A stretch of 27,500 bases of DNA from positions 16,734,493 to 16,761,992 of the forward strand of contig CM022678.1 in NCBI GenBank assembly GCA_012295275.1. Direction: 5' to 3'. A program made the translations under genes and the position numbers. How positions within the stretch are numbered: position 1 is the stretch's first letter; each line of letters opens with the position of its first letter. The notes beneath the pieces are model-generated. The model saw only the letters and a program-made list of their open reading frames with translations, did no database searches and was not told the DNA's origin. Source of the DNA: Chrysomallon squamiferum (taxonomy: Eukaryota; Mollusca; Gastropoda; Neomphalida; Peltospiridae). Below are positions 1 through 10,354 of the stretch, in pieces.

Positions 1-94
1 TCTTCTTGACCAGGCACTGACCATTGGAAGACTTGATGTAGTTGGTTGTGTGTCACGTTTAAGAAAACAACGAACTCAAATGGTGCAAACGTTT
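1..94 (+). CDS. Receptor-type PTP (gene A), penultimate exon, partial at the window edge
   Basis: Read from base 2, the frame gives 31 residues containing GRLDVVGCVSRLRKQRTQMV, which matches the conserved C-terminal part of a protein tyrosine phosphatase domain (the family pattern is G..DV...V..LR.QR..MVQT). The exon ends after ACG TTT at a good donor (gtgagt at 95), in phase 0. It joins the exon at 428 without loss of frame, giving MVQTF followed by MQYNFIH, which is the expected continuation of this domain. The 5' end lies outside the window, so the ectodomain and the catalytic cysteine of gene A cannot be seen, and whether this is a first (D1) or second (D2) PTP domain is unknown. The gene has the same orientation and family as the gene starting near 14-18.5 kb. 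Family recognition comes from motif memory, not a search. Confidence 0.85.
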
Positions 95-427
<333 letters not shown>

Positions 428-541
428 ATGCAATACAATTTTATTCATCAACTTCTGTTAGAATGGTTGTTATCATTCAACATCATTTCAGAGAGAGATG
501 ACGTAACAGAAACTGACAGCAATCAAGAAGGAAATAACTAA
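428..541 (+). CDS. Receptor-type PTP (gene A), terminal exon with stop
   Basis: This exon starts after the acceptor attacag and reads 37 codons to TAA at 539-541. The first residues, MQYNFIHQLLLEWLLSFNI, match the last helix of PTP domains (family pattern EQY.F.H..LLE). A short polar tail, ISERDDVTETDSNQEGNN, follows before the stop. The phase agrees with the exon ending at 94. An AATAAA lies at 547-552, too close to the stop to be an obvious poly(A) signal; others occur near 967 and 1631, so the 3' end of the transcript is unresolved. The glutamate usual in EQY is methionine here. Confidence 0.85.
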   Translation: MQYNFIHQLLLEWLLSFNIISERDDVTETDSNQEGNN

Positions 542-1528
542 AAAAGAATAAATAGAAAATGAATTTGCAATCTCAATTAGTTTTCTTTTCACGAAGCTGA
601 ATATTTCCGTAGTCCATACGTCAGGAATTATAAAGGATGAAGTATCTACACTGGAAAGACACAGAAAGTTATAGAAGTGCATTGCTTATATTGGAATACA
701 GAAAGAAAATAACTAATCTGTTGTTGAATTTTTGAATTCAGGGATATTTGAATCTTTTATGATGAGAAAGAAAAATGCAAGGCAATTGTTAAGTGAGAAC
801 AATTTGTGTCCACAAGAAAGAAGACATTTCTATAATTAAGTTTGCTGCTGCTGTAATGGGTAAAGTGATTAATGCAAACAAACTAAAAACTAAATTAGGG
901 CGGCCATTTTCAGATTTCTAAAAAGGAGAAATTTTAAGACATTAATGCGACGCATATTTTTAGCCTAAATAAAACTTGTTTTAGTAATCAGTTGTATAAA
1001 ATGTACAAAAGATACTTAGAATTGAGAGAAATTTGTGTCCACAAGAAAGAAGATATATCTTTAATTAAGATGGCTGCTCCTGTAATGGATAATGTGACGA
1101 ATGTAAACAAACTGAAAACTAATCTTCATGTTACTCTCAGCTGTAGTGGAATCATGGGTAATATCTAGGACAGTCATTTCCATATTTGAAAAGAAGGAAT
1201 TTTAAAAACATTTTATGACATTTATATTAAGTCTGTATAAAATATGTTTAATGATGAGTGAAATGTAAGAAGTATATGTAAAAATTTGTTTGAAGGAAGG
1301 CCATTTGGAAAGTGAGAAAGCAAAACATTTAAATTATCTTTTTACAATGAATGCTCTTTATAACTATATTTAATTTTGAGTTTTTATGCCAGGGCATTTT
1401 CCTGAAATGTCTGTGTGTGTTTCTAATGCTACTTTTATTTACATTAATATATTATTTAGGATCTGCTTTGTAAAGTATTTATCTGCTAATGGAAAATCGT
1501 AGAATCCAAATTTAAAATCATGTATTGT

Positions 1529-1572
<44 letters not shown>

Positions 1573-1809
1573 ATAATAATAATAATAATAACAATTTGAG
1601 TAGTGTAGTACGGATACTTAAAATATTTAAATAAAAGGGATTTTTCTGTTTTATACTACTAATAAAAATAATACTAAAAATAATAATAACAATTTATGTA
1701 GTGTAGTAGGGATACTTAAAATAATAATAACAACAGTTACAACAGCTGTCATAATAAAAGTTTTAAAATCAAATAAATGCTCTTCCTTATTCATAGCCAG
1801 GAGTCTGTC
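542..1809. other. 3' flank of gene A: probable 3'UTR, diverged repeat and microsatellite
   Basis: No further coding exon is supported here. The stretch starts with the likely 3'UTR of gene A. It contains a diverged direct repeat (796-945 against 1024-1213) and a (TAC)n/(TAA)n microsatellite at about 1526-1590. A short similar string, tttgtagtagggatacttaaa-like, appears on both sides of about 1600-1710. Confidence 0.6.
796..1213. repeat. Diverged direct repeat downstream of gene A
   Basis: Two blocks align. The first begins gagaacaatttgtgtccac at about 796 and the second begins gagagaaatttgtgtccac at about 1024. Both continue through aagaaagaaga, aattaag, gctgct, tgtaatgg and caaacaaactaaaaactaa-like strings. 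A second aligned segment (about 901-944 against 1171-1213) shares an attt..agatt/atattt..aaa..gaattttaa pattern. No reading frame is conserved. Origin and function are unknown. Confidence 0.7.
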
Positions 1810-1837
1810 ATTTAGAGATGTGTGCAAAAGTAATCTT

Positions 1838-1974
<137 letters not shown>

Positions 1975-2447
1975 GTGTGCCTGCGTAGACAAGCATTTCT
2001 TTTTTTTAACATTGTAACAGCAGAGAAGAATCCTGTGAAACTACTTCTTTAGTCAGCAGATAACACAAAAATTAATATAGTAGAAACTCATTATACCCAG
2101 ACATTGTGCTGATCAAAAAACCTTAACATACAGAGAAATAAATACATGTTTTACTTTAATTTAATTTAATTTATTTAATTTATTTTAATTTTCATATTTC
2201 ATTTTTTCATTTTATTTCATTTTATTTTTCCTTTCATTCAATTTCTTTTCATTTATTAATTTTATTATTTTATTTTATTTTGTTTTATTTTTTATTTTAA
2301 TTGAATGTTATTTTATTTATTTACTGAATTGCACTAATTTCTGAACATTCTTAAAAACAATATTCATTCAGAAAAACGAAAAAAAGACATATATTTATAA
2401 TTAGATTTAAGAATGATATACTTATCTTAGGTGATAAAGAGATTATA
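1975..2447. repeat. Partial copy (U0) of the upstream part of the promoter cassette
   Basis: The string cagacattgtgctgatcaaa, the tttaatttaattta-rich stretch that follows, and a later attagatttaag...cttatcttaggtgataa segment (about 2401-2435) align with the cassette region at about 17080-17735. The early part also matches about 12850-13180. The copy stops at gattata just before 2448, where the Tc1 relic begins, and does not include the promoter or first exon. Confidence 0.65.
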
Positions 2448-3275
2448 GGTCTCGCACAAGTGGCCCACTCTTTCTTAGTAATAATGCCAACTGAGCACGA
2501 TTCTGTGGCTGTGGTTGATGCTGCCTCAGTCATCTATCCAACTCATCCCATAAATGCTCTGTGGGGTTCAAATCAGGAGATTTAGAGGGCCAGGACAGGC
2601 CTTGAATGTTACTGTTGTGAAGATACGTTTTTGTGAGTCTAGCTGTGTGTGGTCTCGCATTGTCATGCTCGAATACAGCATTACCAATATTCATAACCTG
2701 AGCGACATGTGGCTCCAAAATATCATTTCGGTATTTCTTTGCCGTTAAATTGTCTTGGATGTGAACCAGGTTGGTGCTGCCAGTGTATGAGATTGCTTCC
2801 AACACCATCACACTACCACCGCCAAATATGTCTGCTTCCTGTATGCAGTTGGCAGCAGAACGTTCACCACGACGTCTGTAAACTCGACATCTTCCATCAA
2901 CCCGACGAAGCTGAAATCGAGCCTGCTCACTAAAGCAGACAGTTTTCCATCGTAACTGAGGCCAGACTCTGTGCAGTTGACACCACTGACGTCGTAGTGG
3001 ACGATGTTGTTGAGTCACAACCACTCTTCTTACAGGCCGTCTGGCTTGAATACCTGCCTCGCGTAAACGATTGCGCACTGTCTGAGCCGATAGTCTACGC
3101 AGACCTGGAATTGCTGAAGCAGTAGAGGTTGCCGTGGTGGTTCTTTCCCGTAGATGAAGTACCCGTATCCTGGGCCCTGGTGGTTACACGTGGTCTACCT
3201 GATCTGGGACGGTCACGTGTTGTTTGGTGTTGCTGGAACCGATACCACAATCTTTACATGGTGCTTGGGGGGGAA
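2448..3275 (-). pseudogene. Dead Tc1/mariner-type transposase (DD34E), truncated at both ends
   Basis: On the minus strand the translation carries Tc1 hallmarks: a helix-turn-helix region with RPRSGRPRVTT (about 3195-3225), SAQTVRNRLREAG, FGGGSVMV, DNARPHTA, and SPDLNPTEHLWD. The second aspartate and the final glutamate are separated by 34 residues, as in DD34E enzymes. Lesions visible on the minus strand are a TAA in the N-terminal domain near 3262, a one-base-type frameshift near 3165-3175, and a TGA at 2530-2532 where the family has arginine. Reading resumes in the same frame after that TGA, so a CGA-to-TGA transition is likely. The first catalytic position reads CFSEQARF where FSDES is typical, so that aspartate is replaced by glutamate. 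Neither terminal inverted repeat is recognisable. The element lies within a U0-like repeat; its left junction falls next to TATA. Confidence 0.88.
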
Positions 3276-3685
3276 CACCCGGGCTACGGCCGAGAAGGAC
3301 ATTAAATTGTAAATTTGCTTGTTAAGTATAACTAAATTATAATAATAATAACAATATTAATAAATAAATAAATAAAATTTGTACACTGAATTCTGCTGTA
3401 ATGACAGTAAATATTAAAATTTCTAATTACCTATTTGTCCATTATTTATTAAATGTCATCATAAAACATATGGGATTTGAATGTAAGATAATTTACCTGG
3501 GAATGCACACCGAAAGAGAGAAAGAAAGAGACATTTAGAAAGAATAGACTGACACACACACACACATTCACACACACACCATTCATATACAATTTGCAAT
3601 GAATTCATAATTCAAATAGCTATATAAATAATGATATATAGACACCTCCACAGGCAGATAACAATAAGAAGAAAATATGGCAGTC

Positions 3686-3688
<3 letters not shown>

Positions 3689-3775
<87 letters not shown>
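3689..3775. repeat. (AG)n microsatellite in T1
   Basis: About 43 uninterrupted AG units. The tract corresponds in position to the (GA)n at 9812-9884 in T3. Confidence 0.97.
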
Positions 3776-3778
<3 letters not shown>

Positions 3779-4289
3779 ATGGATGATAATAAGAATGGTA
3801 CAACAACAACAACAACAACAACGGTGTCTGTTTTTGTAAAATAATTATTTGATGAAAAGGAACCACAAACTTTAAGTAAAACTATCTTAACAGTGAACTA
3901 AGTTCAGGTTACTTCCCTTACATCATATACACGTACGTGACAAAAAAAATCATATTAATAAAAAAATATACCTTAAAAAATTAGTGTTCGTTTTTACACA
4001 GATTAAAGAAACGATGATACTACTATTATTATCATCACATGTTCTACTACTACTGCTGCCACTGCTACTACTACTACTACTAGCAGTAATTCTACTACTA
4101 CTACCAATAATAAGAACAATAGTAATGAAAATGAAAAAAAAAAAATGTGTCCACAAAATTCTTCTCTAATGACAGTAAATAAAAAAAAGAACATTTAGAA
4201 ATTTAGAAATTAACAATTTATCCGAAAGTACAGGTTGAAATGGACTATTTAACAAACATCTTCATAAAACATGATGGGCTTTGAATGAG

Positions 4290-4795
4290 AGATAATTTCC
4301 TTGAGAATGAACAGGAGAATAGAGAAACAGAGAGAGATACGTTTGGAAAGAAGAGAACGACTGAGAATGAGCAGGGAAAGAGAGACATTTAGAAGTCTTA
4401 GAAAGACTGAGAATGGACAGGCAAAAAACGAAAAAGAGACATTTAGAAAGCACAGAAAGACTGAGAATGGACAGAGAAAACGTGAAACAGAGAAACAGAG
4501 ACATTTAGAAAGCACAGAAAGACTCAGAATGAACAGGGAAAAGAGAAACAGAGAAACAGAGACATTTAGAAAGCACAGAAAGACTGAGAATAGACATGGA
4601 GAAAGGACAGATAGAGACGTGTATAAAGGACGAAAAGACTGAGAATGGACAGGGAAAAAGAGAAAGAGAGAAAAAGAGACATTTAGAAACCACACAGAGA
4701 CTGAGCTTGGACAGGGAGAAAGAGAAAGAGAGATACATTTATAAAGGACAGAAAGACTGAGAATGGACAGGGAAAGTGAGAAAAAAAATCGATTG
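4290..4795. repeat. Minisatellite, about 60-bp unit, in T1
   Basis: Imperfect tandem copies carry a core like agactgagaatggacaggg followed by a GA-rich spacer and agacatttagaaagcacag. About seven or eight copies are visible. Reading frames on both strands here translate the repeat and are not genes. Confidence 0.85.
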
Positions 4796-5534
4796 ATATT
4801 TATCCCACCTCAGAAGCATTTTCCAATAGTCAAGATAGTACGTACTTTCACAGACGAATAATTACTGGTTTGGAAAATATCCCATGAACGCACGGAAGAG
4901 GATAGATCCAGTGACCATAGAGACGAGTTTTAAAATGCTTAGGCTAAATAAAACATGTTGGACAGTACTACTGTTCTTATTGCTGTTGCTATTACTACTG
5001 CTACTACGACTACTACTACGACTACTACTACCACGAATCTCACTGGCAACAATAATGTATTAATAGCGGTGTACTTACTAACATGTTTCCTATCATTATA
5101 ATGATCACATACTACAACTACTATTAGTACTATTACTACTGCTGTTGCTGTTACTACAACTACTTGTACTACTACAACTAATAGCAGCAGTACAGAAACA
5201 GTAATGATGTACTGACATGTGTTTAGTCACTAAAACGTTTATTATCACTTACAATAATCATATGCTTATTCCTACTACTACTACAACTAATAGCAATAAC
5301 AATGATAATAAATACAACAATAATAATGTACTGACAGTGGTTTGTTTATTGTAAACTTTATTGTCACTTTTGATAATTATTTGAAGAACAAGAACCACAA
5401 CCTTTAAGTAAAAGTATCTTAACAATGAACTGTAGGTTACGTCCCTTACATCATATACATATAGGAGAAAAAAAGAAGATAAAAAAAAAAGAAAAAGAAA
5501 ATTTCTATTCGTCATTTCAGAAATTTAAACTATC

Positions 5535-5640
5535 AGAAACGATAATACTACTACTACTACTATTGCTACCACATCAGCTACTACTTCTATTACTACTACT
5601 GCTGCTGCTGCTACTACTACTACTACTACTACTTCTGCTG

Positions 5641-5676
<36 letters not shown>

Positions 5677-5694
5677 TTACTACTAATGCTGCTG

Positions 5695-5726
<32 letters not shown>

Positions 5727-5760
5727 GCAACTACTACTGCTACTACTACTACTACCACTA
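5535..5760. repeat. Imperfect (CTA)n/(CTG)n trinucleotide tract
   Basis: Over 200 bases of interrupted CTA, CTG and CTT triplets. It is read as poly-Leu on the + strand and poly-Val on the minus strand; both are artefacts. Confidence 0.95.
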
Positions 5761-5894
5761 ATAATAATAATATTAAATAAATAAATAAATAAATAAAATT
5801 GTCTGCTCTAATTTCTAATTAGCTATTTGTCCGAGTACCGATTTCAGTATTTAAAAAACGTCATCATAAAACATGATGGGTTTGAAATGTGAGA

Positions 5895-6215
5895 TAATTT
5901 CTCTGAGAATGCACACGGAAAAAGAAAAAGAGATATTTATAAAGCATAGAAAGACTGAGAATCGACAGAGATAGGGAAAGAGGGAAAGAGAGAAACGTTT
6001 ATAAATACAGAAAAACTGAGAATGGTCAGTGAAAGAGAGAGATATTTAGAAAATATAGAAAGGCTGAAAATGGACAGTGAAAGAAAGAAAGTGAGAGACA
6101 TTCAGAAAGTATAAAAAACTGAGAATGAACTTCGAAACAAAGAAAGAGAGAGATCATTATAAAGCAGAGAAATAATGAGAAGGTGAGACAGGACAGGGAA
6201 AGTGAGAAATAAAGA
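5895..6215. repeat. Minisatellite, about 60-bp unit, in T2
   Basis: Tandem imperfect copies of the same gactgagaatggacag core as at 4290-4795 and 10355-10940. Confidence 0.8.
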
Positions 6216-7164
6216 TTGTATTAATAAAATTAATTATACATAGCTATCACTAAAACAACGGAAACAGTTTTAAATTAATACATTTGAACTGAAGAGCACA
6301 CACAATAAAATAATATAAAATAACAAAATAAAATTGTGATAATAATAATAATTATAGTAATAATAGTAATAATAACAAGAAGAGGAAAAAGAAGAAGAAG
6401 AAGAAGAAGAAGAAGAAGAAGAAAAAGAAGAAGAAGAATAGAGGACGATTATTTTTCTAATTTGCTCTGTGGTGTCAGACTGATTTTTTTAATTATTATA
6501 TTTTAATTAAATATATTATTCTTATTTTTATGTTTTTGGTTCCAGAAATGTTCTAATATGTAAATAATTATAAAAAAAAAAAAAAAAAAAAACTATGTAA
6601 ATAATTTTCAATAATAAAATCTTAATATATTTTTGTTTATGTAACATCCCATGCATGCATCTATGTATGTCTGTATGTATACAAATAAACACAGTTTCTG
6701 TAACAAGCTGAAAAATTGTCACTTTCACTGTATGATGTGACACAATAGTGACATAACACTATTCATTTTGTAAGTATGTACCTAAGGTTTGAAGTGACAA
6801 GAACCAGATGTCCATAAAGTAACTTGCAGACGGCTATGAGACTTTGACAAGACTTCTAGTGTTGTGACAAAACAGAATCACGTACGTTGCATATACAAGT
6901 TATAACAGTTTAAATGACAGTCCATTATTCATTTCTCACCATATAGTGACTGATTTGTTATGGTAGAAAAAAAAATATCTCATCAATATGATGTCTCTTT
7001 CGGAGTATGTATATATTTCGTATCTGCCGCCCACCGAGAAAGAAATACAGATATGTACAAACACAGACTGAGGAACAGAAACAGACACTGACAGGAACGT
7101 GAAATAAATAAATAATAAAATATATGAAATAATAATAATAAAAAAAAAAAAAATGGAAAACAAA

Positions 7165-7285
7165 TGGAAAAATGTGAGGTTGATATTTTGCCCCCAAGAC
7201 CTGTCAAGGGCAATTTACGCAGTTTGTTACGAAACGCACAGTCAAGATTTGAACTCCCAACACTGCGTGCCGTAACACACCACGC
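7165..7285 (-). mobile_element. tRNA-derived SINE, body half (B box side), split by the retrocopy
   Basis: On the minus strand this piece carries the pol III B box GTTCAAATC (plus-strand complement at 7246-7254). The A box is now about 2 kb away at 9287-9297. The uninterrupted paralogue at about 11640-11783 shows that the two pieces were once adjacent. Confidence 0.75.
7274..7285. repeat. Target-site duplication, left copy (retrocopy 3' side)
   Basis: The bases aacacaccacgc (or aacacaccacgct if the first T of the T tract is counted) precede the poly(T). They recur exactly at 9272-9284 at the other end of the retrocopy. This 12-13 bp direct repeat is typical of LINE-driven target-primed insertion. 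Confidence 0.9.
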
Positions 7286-7328
7286 TTTTTTTTTTTTTTT
7301 TTTTTTTTTGGAAATCTAGCACTTTATT
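7286..7328 (-). terminator. Retrocopy poly(A) tail and polyadenylation signal
   Basis: On the minus strand an AATAAA (complement at 7323-7328) is followed 13 bases later by 24 consecutive A (complement at 7286-7309). This is the expected end of a reverse-transcribed, polyadenylated mRNA. Confidence 0.92.
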
Positions 7329-8074
7329 TCTGATTATACAAGTTTAGTAATTTACACAGAAACATAAACATACACTCCATCCCATTCACCCACACCACCC
7401 TCCCAAACCCCAAATACAGTAAAATAATTATACCCAGAAAACATCAGAATAAATAAACAAATAATAATAATAATAATAAGAAGAAATAAGTAACACGGCA
7501 CTTCTAGAAAATCTGCAAAAACTAAGAAAAATGAAAAGTAAAAATATAAAATTAAACAATATTGTTTTAATCACATTACAGTTTCACTGACACACACACA
7601 CACACACATCTATATTTTTATTTTACTTTACTTTATTAATCCTGTTAATACTCTACGTGCAACATACAGATTGTTGTTGGCTAAGCAAACACGATTTAGC
7701 TAATTGGTGTGCAGAATACATCTTTGTTAAAAATGGCAAAATAAACACCATATTATTGTAGTTTTGATGCTACCCTACTAAATAAAATGCTATACTGACA
7801 AAATTCAGCCAAAGTAAAATTTTAAACAATACTTTGCTTAATATCTAAATAATTCTGAAAAAATATCTTCTTTTCCTATTTCTTTTCTTTAAAAAAAGAA
7901 AAAGAAATTCAGCAAATGAATTAAGTTTACTTTGCTTGAAATTACTTTTAATGTTAACAATAAATGTTTGTCTAAAATGTAAGTCTGTGTAAAAAGTCTT
8001 ACAAAAATTTATGATATATATAAAACATTTTAAGAATTTTAGATTCATTGTTTGGAGAGTTTTTTTTATAGATA

Positions 8075-8911
8075 TCAATCTCTGGTTAAATCTATATTGG
8101 TCAAAATGGCCGACATTTCCTTTGCTAGGTTTTTAGTAGATGCACACAGGACTCTTCGATTCATTAGGTCAAAATTACCACCTGATGGATCTACAACAAC
8201 ACCACCAGCTTCTTCAACAATAATCTGCCCCGCTGCGATGTCCCAGCAGTGAATTCCATACTCGACGTAGGCCTCGGAGCACCCACTGGCCACTTTGCAC
8301 ATGTTAATTGCTGCTGATCCATAGGCCCGGATACCATGTGACTTGGTAATAATAGCTTCCATGTTCTTCATCTTAGTTTTAAGAACAGCAGGATCTCTAG
8401 AATTTCCACCTTCAGTAATAACAACAGCATCTTTCAGATTTTCTATCTTATGGACGTTAATTTTCTCCCCGTTACAGAACGCTCCCTTGCCTTGTTTTGC
8501 TGTGTACATTTTCTCCAGGGCAGGCAGATAAATTATTCCTATTACAACCTTTTTGTTCACAGCAATGGCAAGAGAAAATGAAACTTCAGGAATGCGATGA
8601 ACAAAGTTTGCTGTTCCGTCGATGGGATCCACTATCCATGTTGGATCATCTGTGTATTTACACTGTTCACCTTCCAAGGCTGACTCCTCTCCAATAAACT
8701 TGTGAGATGGATATTTGTTTTGGATGAATTCCATCACCATTTTTTCCACTGCTCTATCTGTTTCTGTTACCAGGTCAGCATAACTAATTTTAGTGTCAAC
8801 TGTTTTCTCCTTATCCAGCCCATCTCGTATCATAACGCCTGCTTTTCTGGCTATGTTGATTCCTGCATCACACCATTCATTTATTTGGTCATCTGTTACA
8901 CTCCTAGACAT
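8075..8911 (-). CDS. IMPA1: Inositol monophosphatase, intronless retrogene
   Basis: The frame encodes 278 residues, against about 277 for animal IMPA1. The enzyme removes phosphate from inositol monophosphates to give free myo-inositol for the phosphatidylinositol cycle. It is cytosolic, Mg2+-dependent and lithium-sensitive. Visible family motifs are FIGEES (metal-binding glutamate, about residue 72), WIVDPIDGTANFVH (about residues 92-105, with the metal-binding aspartates) and CWDIAAGQIIVEEAGG (about residues 222-237, with the third metal-binding aspartate). No active-site lesion is evident. The start ATG follows caataaat, and the stop is TGA at 8075-8077. The frame lacks introns and sits in a poly(A)-tailed, duplication-flanked insert, so it is a retrocopy, not the parent gene. 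Whether it is transcribed cannot be seen; no promoter is recognised. The symbol marks the parent family; IMPA2 is less likely but not excluded. Confidence 0.93.
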   Translation of the reverse strand: MSRSVTDDQINEWCDAGINIARKAGVMIRDGLDKEKTVDTKISYADLVTETDRAVEKMVMEFIQNKYPSHKFIGEESALEGEQCKYTDDPTWIVDPIDGTANFVHRIPEVSFSLAIAVNKKVVIGIIYLPALEKMYTAKQGKGAFCNGEKINVHKIENLKDAVVITEGGNSRDPAVLKTKMKNMEAIITKSHGIRAYGSAAINMCKVASGCSEAYVEYGIHCWDIAAGQIIVEEAGGVVVDPSGGNFDLMNRRVLCASTKNLAKEMSAILTNIDLTRD

Positions 8912-9271
8912 ATTTATTGAGACAGAAGCTAAAAGGTATGAATATGGGGCACGAGACCATTTTTTTTATTACTTAATAATGCGAAAACGGATTTAATGCT
9001 GAAATAGCAGAAACGATAAAGTTAAACTATTTATTTATTTTTTAACATAAATTAGCTGAACGACAATTACTTCTAAGAACACAACTAGTTACGTAATCAC
9101 AATGCTGACTCTTTATGTAATCGTTTTAAGACTTCTTCATTGTTTATAGGCTAATTAGCAAGTGCAGGTGTGATACCCTATAACAGGTACCATAACAAGA
9201 AAAGAAACAAATAGAGAAGTTGCTGGTTCTTTATCAGGTAAAAATCTAAGTTTTTCTGCACGCAGGTCATC
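8912..9271 (-). other. Probable 5'UTR of the retrocopied mRNA
   Basis: This stretch lies between the start codon and the right target-site duplication, so it arrived with the insertion. It is AT-rich and has no conserved frame. If it is all parental 5'UTR, the copy is close to full length. Confidence 0.6.
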
Positions 9272-9284
9272 AACACACCACGCT
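9272..9284. repeat. Target-site duplication, right copy
   Basis: The bases aacacaccacgct match the left copy at 7274-7286. Directly after it the host repeat continues as caccgctctgcc, as in the empty T3 copy. Confidence 0.9.
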
Positions 9285-9312
9285 CACCGCTCTGCCAAAT
9301 CTCGATGGCAAC
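9285..9312 (-). mobile_element. tRNA-derived SINE, head half (A box side)
   Basis: On the minus strand the A box TGGCAGAGCGG lies at 9287-9297, an exact fit to the tRNA A-box pattern TRGCNNAGNGG. The B box is at 7246-7254, beyond the inserted retrocopy. Confidence 0.75.
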
Positions 9313-9638
9313 AACACCTTCTGATTTAAGCTATACAACCCGCATTCAAACTGAACTGATTAAGCTGTATAGGTAAAATAAATTAAAATTACGAGCAAAA
9401 AGTATACTGTCTTGATATAGAAACCTACACACAGATATAAAAACTAAAAAGAAAGTAAATTTTGATAGTGATAAATAATTAAAAATGTGTTCTATATTTA
9501 TAACGAAAGTGGGTCAGTTGAAACACGGGATTTCCCTTTTTTACTTCTTCCTTTGTGCGAGTCGAATTCGCTTAGCATTCCGACAAACACCCCAAGTGTG
9601 ACATGGATAGCTTATCCGACTGACTAAAATAACACACT

Positions 9639-9640
<2 letters not shown>
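9285..9640. repeat. Segmental repeat unit T2, right part (after the retrocopy)
   Basis: The stretch continues T2: taagctatacaacccgcatt, then a block around atagaaacctacacac, then cccttttttacttcttcctt and gacatggatag. All align in order with 11761-12090 in T3. No gene is seen. Confidence 0.85.
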
Positions 9641-9679
<39 letters not shown>

Positions 9680-9808
9680 GTAAACACACACACATTCACA
9701 CACACCATTCACAATTTCCAGTCAATTGTTAATTCAAATAGGAATATAAATAACGATATATAGACACCTCCACATACACATAACAATAAGAAAATAAATA
9801 TGGCACTC

Positions 9809-9811
<3 letters not shown>

Positions 9812-9884
<73 letters not shown>
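9812..9884. repeat. (GA)n microsatellite in T3
   Basis: Uninterrupted GA tract placed as in T1. Confidence 0.97.
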
Positions 9885-9886
<2 letters not shown>

Positions 9887-10281
9887 AATAATAACAACGA
9901 TAGTACTACAACAACAACAACAATGTACTGACGGTGGTCTGTTTATTGTAAAATTCATTATCACTTTTGATAATTATTTGATGAACAGGAACCAAAACTT
10001 TAAGTAAAACTATCTCAACAGTGAATTGTAGGTTATGTCCCTTACATCATATACACGTACGTGAAAACTAAAATAATCATAATAATAAAAAATATACATT
10101 AAAAATCAGTGTTCGTGTTTACACACATTTACCAGAAACGATGATACTACTACTACTATTACCATCACATCTTCTACTACTACTGCCGCTGCTGCTGCTA
10201 CTACTACTACTACTACTACTACAACTAATAATAATAATAGTAATAGTAACATTTATAATAGTAACGAAAATAAAAAAGTAA

Positions 10282-10284
<3 letters not shown>

Positions 10285-10351
<67 letters not shown>
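10285..10351. repeat. (GA)n microsatellite
   Basis: Uninterrupted GA tract just before the third minisatellite array. Confidence 0.97.

Positions 10352-10354
<3 letters not shown>

Larger units (their letters stand above)
3310..5335. repeat. Segmental repeat unit T1
   Basis: This non-coding unit shares ordered blocks with T2 and T3. They include atagacacctccac near 3640 (as near 9760), a (GA)n tract, the block around ctttaagtaaaactatctta and cttacatcatatacacgta near 3870-3935 (as near 5405-5460 and 9995-10060), a (TAC)n tract, ttcataaaacatgatggg, and a GA-rich minisatellite. Its end (about 4838-5335) aligns with 12246-12640. No gene is seen. Confidence 0.75.
5336..7285. repeat. Segmental repeat unit T2, left part (before the retrocopy)
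   Basis: The block starting ctgacagtggtttgtttatt at about 5333 aligns with about 9927 onward in T3. It then contains the (TAC)n/(TGC)n tract at about 5540-5760, a GA-rich minisatellite at about 5900-6215, and an (AAG)n tract at about 6380-6440. The section 6220-6330 (ttaattatacatagctatca) matches 11048 onward, and 6745-7285 matches 11190-11759. The unit resumes at 9285 after the inserted retrocopy. Confidence 0.8.
7286..9271 (-). mobile_element. Processed retrocopy of an inositol monophosphatase mRNA, full extent
   Basis: The insert runs from just inside the right target-site duplication (9272-9284) to the end of the poly(A) tract at 7286. It comprises about 360 nt of probable 5'UTR (8912-9271), one uninterrupted reading frame (8075-8911), about 765 nt of 3'UTR (7310-8074), AATAAA and an A24 tail. 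The 3'UTR includes a short (CA)n near 7590-7608 and AAT repeats near 7464-7478. The T3 paralogue at 11740-11780 is an empty site. Pure tail, perfect duplication and intact frame all suggest recent insertion. Confidence 0.9.

Noticed and set aside
2554-2933. Plus-strand frames over the transposase
   Set aside because: They are shadows of the minus-strand Tc1 relic; only the minus-strand reading matches known motifs.
4249-4738. Phe/Ser/Leu-rich minus-strand frame of 148 residues and its plus-strand partner
   Set aside because: Both follow the 60-base minisatellite and show its periodicity, which explains the repeated SVLSKCL and RKHRKTEN strings.
8343-8920. Several plus-strand frames across the inositol monophosphatase gene
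   Set aside because: They are antisense shadows of a well-supported minus-strand gene.
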